Part shown: positions 59,546 to 64,000 of the stretch, one piece after another | Layout of the letters: every line of letters starts with the position of its first letter | How positions within the stretch are numbered: the first letter of the stretch is position 1 | Source: Verminephrobacter eiseniae EF01-2 | GTDB taxonomy: Bacteria > Pseudomonadota > Gammaproteobacteria > Burkholderiales > Burkholderiaceae_C | Length of the DNA: 64,000 nucleotides | Reading direction: 5' to 3' | Assembly (NCBI RefSeq): GCF_000015565.1 | Contig: NC_008786.1 | Span: 2,790,001-2,854,000, forward strand | Position numbers and translations under genes: made by a program | Notes under the pieces: generated by a model | Database searches by the model: none | What the model saw: only the letters and a program-made list of their open reading frames with translations | What the model was told of the DNA's origin: nothing

Positions 59546-60651
59546 GGCGGGGTTCCTCCTTGAGTGCCGGGGAGCGATGCGGTGGGCAGGCGTGCGCGCA
59601 GCGTGTCGAACGCGTCGCTCCATTGCGCGCGCCAGGCGCGGCGTTGCGTGTCGTCGATCCATGCGCCGTCGAGGCCGTTGTGCATGAAGCCGCGCAGGTC
59701 GTCCAGGCCGAAGCCGAAGTCGCGCACCATCATCAGCCAGGCCTGCGTGGGCGTGACCTCGTGCAGCCTCGGGTCGTCGGTGTTGGGGTGGATGCGCAGG
59801 CCCAGGCCGGGCATGCGGCGGATCGGATGGTCCAGCGCCCAGCGCTCGGGCGGCAGCGTGCGCAGGTAGTACGAGTTGGTCGGCACCACGGTGAAGAGCA
59901 CACCGCGCTCGGCGCACTCGCGCGCGAACTCGGGCCGGTCGACCACCGTGTAGCCGTGATCGATGCGGTCGACCTTCAGCATGTCCAGCGCGCTGCGCAC
60001 GTAAGTCCACGGCATGCCGAACTCGCCGGCATGCGCCGTGGTCTTGAGGCCCGCTCGTTTGGCTTCGGCATAGGCCTGCATGAAGAGCTCCGGCGGCCGG
60101 TCGTTCTCGCGGTAGTCGATGCCGATGCCGATCACCTCGTCGCAGCGATTCGCATTCACCCACTCGACCATTTCCACGGCGGCCTCGGGGCTGGCCTCGC
60201 GGTCGATGGCGGCGATGAGGCGGCCGGTGATGCCGAAGTCCTGCTGCGCATCCCGGATCGCGCGGACGATGGCGGCCTGCGCCATCGGGTAGGCGATGCA
60301 CGAGGCGTGCACCGTGCCGGTTGGGTTCCAGAAGAACTCGGCATGGTGCACGTTGTGGGCGGCCGCGTCCTGCAGGTATTCGAGCGTGAGCTGGTACAGG
60401 TCGTCGGCGCAGCGCACCAACTGGGCGTCGAGCGCGCGCAGCACGCGCAGCACGCCGGCCGGCTTTTCGCTGCGCGTGTAGAAGCTCTCGATTTCGCTGG
60501 CGGCCAGCGGTGCGCCAGCGCGCTGGTTGAGCTGCTCGAAGGTCTCGTGGCGCACCGTGCCGAACAGGTGGGCGTGCAACTCGACCTTGGGCAGCGCCCG
60601 CAGCATGGCCTCCAGCGTGAGCGGGGCGGGGGTGGGGCCGGCAGGGGTCAT
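59542..60651 (-). CDS. Adenosine deaminase-like amidohydrolase
   Basis: A 369-residue TIM-barrel metalloenzyme. Zinc ligands are in KVELHAHLFGT (H-x-H near residues 24-26) and TTAHAGEFG (His near 195, catalytic Glu two residues later), with RIDHGYTVV and the Asp pair in HPNTDDPRL (near 294). It matches adenosine/adenine deaminases in all motif positions, but the substrate may differ. It forms a two-gene operon with the Bug receptor and is divergent from a LysR gene. Confidence 0.88.
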   Translation of the reverse strand: MTPAGPTPAPLTLEAMLRALPKVELHAHLFGTVRHETFEQLNQRAGAPLAASEIESFYTRSEKPAGVLRVLRALDAQLVRCADDLYQLTLEYLQDAAAHNVHHAEFFWNPTGTVHASCIAYPMAQAAIVRAIRDAQQDFGITGRLIAAIDREASPEAAVEMVEWVNANRCDEVIGIGIDYRENDRPPELFMQAYAEAKRAGLKTTAHAGEFGMPWTYVRSALDMLKVDRIDHGYTVVDRPEFARECAERGVLFTVVPTNSYYLRTLPPERWALDHPIRRMPGLGLRIHPNTDDPRLHEVTPTQAWLMMVRDFGFGLDDLRGFMHNGLDGAWIDDTQRRAWRAQWSDAFDTLRARLPTASLPGTQGGTPP

Positions 60652-60676
60652 GCGCGCAGTCTAGGCAGACGCGGGA

Positions 60677-60713
60677 CATAAGGAAAATTTTGAATTTCTA
60701 TAATTTGATTCAC
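60677..60713. promoter_or_regulatory. AT-rich divergent promoter region (adenosine deaminase-like / LysR)
   Basis: An AT-rich 37-bp stretch inside the 84-bp gap between two divergent genes. It contains partly symmetric GAAAATTTTGAATTTC, fitting a LysR T-N11-A type site. The LysR protein encoded beside it is the likely binder. Confidence 0.4.
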
Positions 60714-60735
60714 TGAGTCGATAACCGGAGCGCCC

Positions 60736-61707
60736 ATGGCCACCTTGTCCACGCCCTTGCCGCTGCGGGCGCTCACACTGCGCCAGTTGCAGTTCTTCTC
60801 GGTGCTGGTGGAAGAAGGGCAGTTCGGCCGCGCAGCGAAGCGGCTGGCCATCACCCAGCCCGCGCTCAGCAACGCGATCAAGCAAATGGAAAAACTGCTC
60901 GGTGCCGAACTGCTCACGCGCACCACCCACCGCCTCGAACTCACGCCCGTGGGCGCCGAGGTGCTGGTGCGCACGGATTTCCTGGTCCACTCTTTCGCGG
61001 TGGCGCTGCGCGACATCGAGGGCACGGTGCAGCGCGGCCGGGCCTTCGTGCGCATCGGCGTGATTCCCTCGGCCAGCGCGCGCGTCGCGGCGGCGGCGAG
61101 CGAGTTCCTGAAAACCGGCGAGCGGGAAGTGGAACTGGCTTGGCGCGACGCCCCCTCGACCGCGCTACTGGCCGAACTGCGCAGCGGCCAGCTCGACATG
61201 GCGGTGGCCGCCATCACCGAGCCGCCGGGCGGGCTGACCTGCATCGACCTGTTGCGCGATCCGCTGGTGCTGGTGGTGCGCCGCGACCATGCGCTGGCGG
61301 CGGCGGGCGGAGCCACATGGGAGGCCATCGGCCGCGAGCGCCTCGTGCTGTTCGAAAGCGGCAGCATGCCGGCGCTGGGCAACCCGGCGCGCGCGCAATT
61401 CGCGCAGGGTACCGAGCCCTGGCGCGTGAGCTATTCTGAAACGCTTTATGCGCTGGTGCGAAGCGGGCAGGCGCTGGGGCTGATGCCGCGCCTGTACACC
61501 GCGCCGCTGCGCGATCCCGAGTTGGCGGTGGTGCCCCTGCTCGAGCCGCGCATCGAACGCCGCGTGGTGCTGGCCTATCTGCCGGGGCCGATGCGCAACA
61601 TGGTGGCGCAGGAACTGATCGCGTTCCTGCGCGAGCGGCTGCCGCAGGCGGGCCAAGCCACGGCGCGCCGCATGGCCAACGGCACGCGGACCAAGCGCCA
61701 GGGCTAG
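60736..61707 (+). CDS. LysR-family transcriptional regulator
   Basis: A 323-residue LysR protein with an N-terminal winged helix (LRQLQFFSVLVEEGQFGRAAKRLAITQPALSNAIKQME, near residues 15-52) and effector domain (RIGVIPSASARVAAAAS, MAVAAITEPPGGLTCIDL). It is divergent from the adenosine deaminase-like/Bug operon, its likely target. Its TAG stop (61705-61707) consists of the IS target TA and the first G of the IS; a CTAG target would have carried the same TAG before insertion. Confidence 0.9.
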   Translation: MATLSTPLPLRALTLRQLQFFSVLVEEGQFGRAAKRLAITQPALSNAIKQMEKLLGAELLTRTTHRLELTPVGAEVLVRTDFLVHSFAVALRDIEGTVQRGRAFVRIGVIPSASARVAAAASEFLKTGEREVELAWRDAPSTALLAELRSGQLDMAVAAITEPPGGLTCIDLLRDPLVLVVRRDHALAAAGGATWEAIGRERLVLFESGSMPALGNPARAQFAQGTEPWRVSYSETLYALVRSGQALGLMPRLYTAPLRDPELAVVPLLEPRIERRVVLAYLPGPMRNMVAQELIAFLRERLPQAGQATARRMANGTRTKRQG

Positions 61708-62818
61708 TCCACTGCATCATTGAATAAGCACCTGCCGAATGCGCCGTGATGGATCGTCGTACTTCCACTTGATGGGCTTGGGATTCTTGTTGTGTTCGCG
61801 GATGTAGCGCATCAGCTTTCGCCCCAAGTCCTTCACCGAGGTAAATACGCCGCGGGTTATGACATCACGCTGAATGCGCGAGAACCAGTTCTCCACTTGG
61901 TTCAGCCACGACGAGTACGTGGGTGTGAAGTGCATGCGCACGTTGCCGTGCTGTACAAGGAAGTCCCGCACGCGCTGGGTCTTGTGGCTGCTGACGTTGT
62001 CGCAGATGACATGGATCTCCTGCCGCTCGCACTGGCTGGCGACGATGTCGGTAAGGAAGGCGACGAATTGCTCGCTGGTGTGGCGCGCCGCGGTCTTGCC
62101 CAGCACCTGGCCGGTGGCGGTGTTCAGCGCCGCGAACAAGCTCAGCGTGCCGTTTCTCTTGTACTCGAATCCGTGGCTCTCGGCACGCCCTGGCGACAGC
62201 GGCAGCATCCGGTCCTTGCGATCGAGTGCCTGGATGGCGGTCTTCTCATCGACGCAGAACACCACGGCGTGCGCCGGTGGATTGAGGTACAGCCCGATCA
62301 CATCGGCCGCCTTGGTCTCGAAGTCCGGGTCGTTGGACACCATGTGTCGATCCAGCCTTTGCGCTCGCACGTTGTGCTTGCGCCAGATGCGCTGAACAGC
62401 AGAAACGGATACGTCGCCAAGTTCAGCCGACAACTTGTAGCTGCTCCAGTGCGTGGAGCCATCGCTCGGCTTGCGCCTGAGCGTGTAGTTGAGCACCCGC
62501 GCTTCCAGTTTTGCCGGTGGCTGCTTGGGCGCGCGTCCCGGGTGCCGGGCGTACATGCCCGCCAGGCGCTCGCTGAGAAAGCGGCTGGACCAGCGGGAGA
62601 TGAAACGCGAGTCGCATTCGAGCCTTTGCATGATGGTGTCGCGCGACTGACCCTCTTCGAGCATGAGGATCAGCTTGGCCCTGCGCACGTCCGCCACGCG
62701 CGCCGTGCGGCTACGCGTGGCGGTCAGCAATTTGTCTCGCTCGGCGTCGGTCAGATTCATTTTTCCCATGCGTTGCATTTAACCACAAATGGGGTGTTGT
62801 TTCAATGGTGCAGTGGAC
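61707..62818 (-). mobile_element. IS630-family element, type A copy 2 (1112 bp)
   Basis: Same length as copy 1 and in opposite orientation, about 37 kb away. The ends are GTCCACTGCATCATTGAATA on the left and, reverse-complemented, GTCCACTGCACCATTGAAAC on the right. TA lies at 61705-61706 and 62819-62820; the right TA is shared with the left TA of the adjoining MITE. Confidence 0.92.
61717..62778 (-). CDS. IS630-family transposase (type A copy 2)
   Basis: A 353-residue full-length transposase. The DDE motifs are VDEKTAIQALDRK, VICDNVSSHK and TPTYSSWLNQVENWF. It differs from copy 1 at few positions (for example FSRIQRD for FSRIERD) and ends ten residues later (RRIRQVLIQ), with its stop codon inside the terminal inverted repeat. 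It is likely functional. Confidence 0.92.
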   Translation of the reverse strand: MQRMGKMNLTDAERDKLLTATRSRTARVADVRRAKLILMLEEGQSRDTIMQRLECDSRFISRWSSRFLSERLAGMYARHPGRAPKQPPAKLEARVLNYTLRRKPSDGSTHWSSYKLSAELGDVSVSAVQRIWRKHNVRAQRLDRHMVSNDPDFETKAADVIGLYLNPPAHAVVFCVDEKTAIQALDRKDRMLPLSPGRAESHGFEYKRNGTLSLFAALNTATGQVLGKTAARHTSEQFVAFLTDIVASQCERQEIHVICDNVSSHKTQRVRDFLVQHGNVRMHFTPTYSSWLNQVENWFSRIQRDVITRGVFTSVKDLGRKLMRYIREHNKNPKPIKWKYDDPSRRIRQVLIQ

Positions 62819-62820
62819 TA

Positions 62821-62980
62821 GTGTCGCGTCACCGATCATCTGTCGGTCTGCGCTGGCCATCGAAGCGCATCGCGGCGTTGCATCGCTTGCCAATACGCTC
62901 GGTATGGGCTGCGCGATGCGCCTTGCGCTGCGCTCCGATGGCTGCGCGCAGCCTACGACATCTGATCGGTGACGCGACAC
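62821..62980. mobile_element. MITE copy 4 (160 bp), wedged between two IS630 elements
   Basis: Same element and orientation as copy 3. The ends GTGTCGCGTCACCGATCA and its exact reverse complement are flanked by TA at 62819-62820 and 62981-62982. Left and right neighbours are the termini of two different IS630 elements, so the MITE or the ISs inserted at a CTAG created by an earlier insertion. Confidence 0.93.
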
Positions 62981-62982
62981 TA

Positions 62983-64000
62983 GTGGACTGTAATGATTGA
63001 ATCAGGAGCAATTCTCCGAGTTGGGTCGAAGTACTTCCACTGCACGGACTTGGGTTGCTCGTTGTACTTGCGGATGTAGCGCATGAGCGTTCTCTTGAGA
63101 TCGGGTACCGAGGTGAATACGCCGCGAGCGATCACGTCGCGCTCAATCTTGGCGAACCACAGCTCAACCTGGTTGAGTCATGACGAGTAGGTCGGCGTGA
63201 AGTGCATACGCAGGTTCGGATGCTCACGGAGGAACGCGTCAACCAGCTTGGTCTTGTGTGCCGAGAGGTTGTCGACGATGACGTGAATTTCCTTGCCGCG
63301 CGGCTGATGGGCCACGATGTCGGCGAGGAAGGAGACGAACTCGGACGAGGTATGCCGCGTGGCGGTCTTGCCCAGCACTTCTCCGGTCTTGGTATTGAAG
63401 GCGGCGTACAGCGAGAGCGTTCCATGCCTGAAGTACTCAAAGCCATGACGCTCGGCACGCCCCGGCGTGAGCGGCAGCACCGGGTCTTTGCGATCGAGCG
63501 CCTGAATCGCCGTCTTCTCGTCGACGCTGAAGACGGCCGCATGCTGCGGCGGGTTCAGATACAAGCCGATGACATCGGCTGCCTTGGTTTCAAAGTCCGG
63601 ATCGTTGGAGGCGAGATAGCCTTCGAGCCGATGCGGTTTGAGTCCGTGCTTGGCCCAGATGCGCGCCACGGTCATGTGCGAGATGTCGCCACCAAGTTCG
63701 GCAGCGAGTTTGCGCGTGGACCAGTGCGTGGAACCATCGGCGGGCTTGTGCTTGGTCGTGCGCGCCAACACACGCGCCTCAAGGCGGTCGGTGACCTTGT
63801 AGCGCTGGCGACCGGCATGGCGAGAAAACAAGCCTGCCAAACGGTCAGCGGCAAAGCGCTTGCTCCAGAGAGCAATGTAGCTGTCATTGCAATCGAGCTT
63901 GGCCCTGATGGCGCTCCAGGTCAGTCCCTCGGCAAGCAGCAAGATCAGACGCGCACGACGCGCCAAATCCGCTCGAACGGACCTTCCATTGGCTTGCTGG
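62983..64000 (-). mobile_element. IS630-family element, type B copy 2 (runs off the window)
   Basis: It begins with GTGGACTGTAATGATTGAAT right after the TA that ends the MITE and extends past position 64000. It contains the 139 bp missing from copy 1, so it preserves the ancestral transposase layout. The far end is not visible. Confidence 0.9.
63008..64000 (-). pseudogene. Type B IS630 transposase with a nonsense codon (partial)
   Basis: From the right edge the frame runs through helix-turn-helix regions (YKVTDRLEARVL, GGDISHMTVARIWAKHG) and the first two catalytic motifs, then stops at 63178-63180. The sequence reads TPTYSS-TGA where copy 1 reads TPTYSSWLNQVE, a Trp to stop change just before the catalytic Glu. 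Homology continues after the stop to the element end. The start codon lies outside the window. Confidence 0.87.

Overview
The window is GC-rich chromosomal DNA of a Burkholderiales betaproteobacterium, most likely Comamonadaceae. The evidence is the number of orphan Bug/TctC periplasmic receptors (five intact, one broken), CaiB/BaiF CoA-transferase plus acyl-CoA dehydrogenase clusters, the ilvE-zinc ribbon-LPS core gene order and IS630-family insertion sequences. A Verminephrobacter/Acidovorax-like genome fits, but the species is an inference. No tRNA, rRNA or CRISPR array was seen.

Layout. 1-4.3 kb: tail of a LysR regulator, an SDR, and a split glycine dehydrogenase (gcvPB, gcvPA). 4.6-7.6 kb: four-carbon acid sugar genes otnK, otnC and otnI, with otnC decayed and carrying a 160-bp MITE in frame. 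7.8-12 kb: Bug receptor and amidase, endonuclease III, and an AbrB/Doc toxin-antitoxin pair. 12.1-18.1 kb: a leftward operon of ABC importer, FCD-type GntR regulator and Asp/Glu/hydantoin racemase, headed by a TTGTATACAA-type dyad. 18.4-23.1 kb: a small membrane protein, ilvE, a zinc-ribbon protein and three LPS core/O-antigen genes.

23.1-39.2 kb is an accessory island of visibly lower GC in its middle. It holds IS630 elements of three types, a GmrSD-like DUF262-HNH protein, a DUF433/PIN-like toxin-antitoxin pair with a one-base lesion at its shared stop/start, and the most unusual locus of the window. That locus is a secreted 1094-residue protein with a degenerate transglutaminase-like core, C-terminal membrane helices and a polymorphic-toxin-like tip. 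It is followed by three tandem pairs of homologous small proteins (six paralogues). The pairs are separated by scars that keep the toxin linker and the last codons of the toxin but lack its core. I read this as a toxin locus followed by displaced cassettes whose toxins were deleted and whose immunity genes were kept.

39.5-61.7 kb is catabolic: a tandem-fused double IclR regulator with CoA transferase, acyl-CoA dehydrogenases, two Bug receptors and an AcuI-like reductase; then TauE/SafE, Bug, LysR, a class I fumarase/tartrate dehydratase and a four-subunit succinate-dehydrogenase-like complex whose flavoprotein seems to lack the covalent-FAD histidine; then an acyl-CoA dehydrogenase, IclR, Bug, an adenosine deaminase-like enzyme and LysR. 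The window ends in a chain of IS630 element, MITE and second IS630 element joined at shared CTAG sites.

Two themes run through the window. Gene decay is common: at least ten broken or partial genes. The TA-duplicating elements repeatedly sit in CTAG, twice exactly in a TAG stop codon, and each insertion recreates CTAG at its borders.
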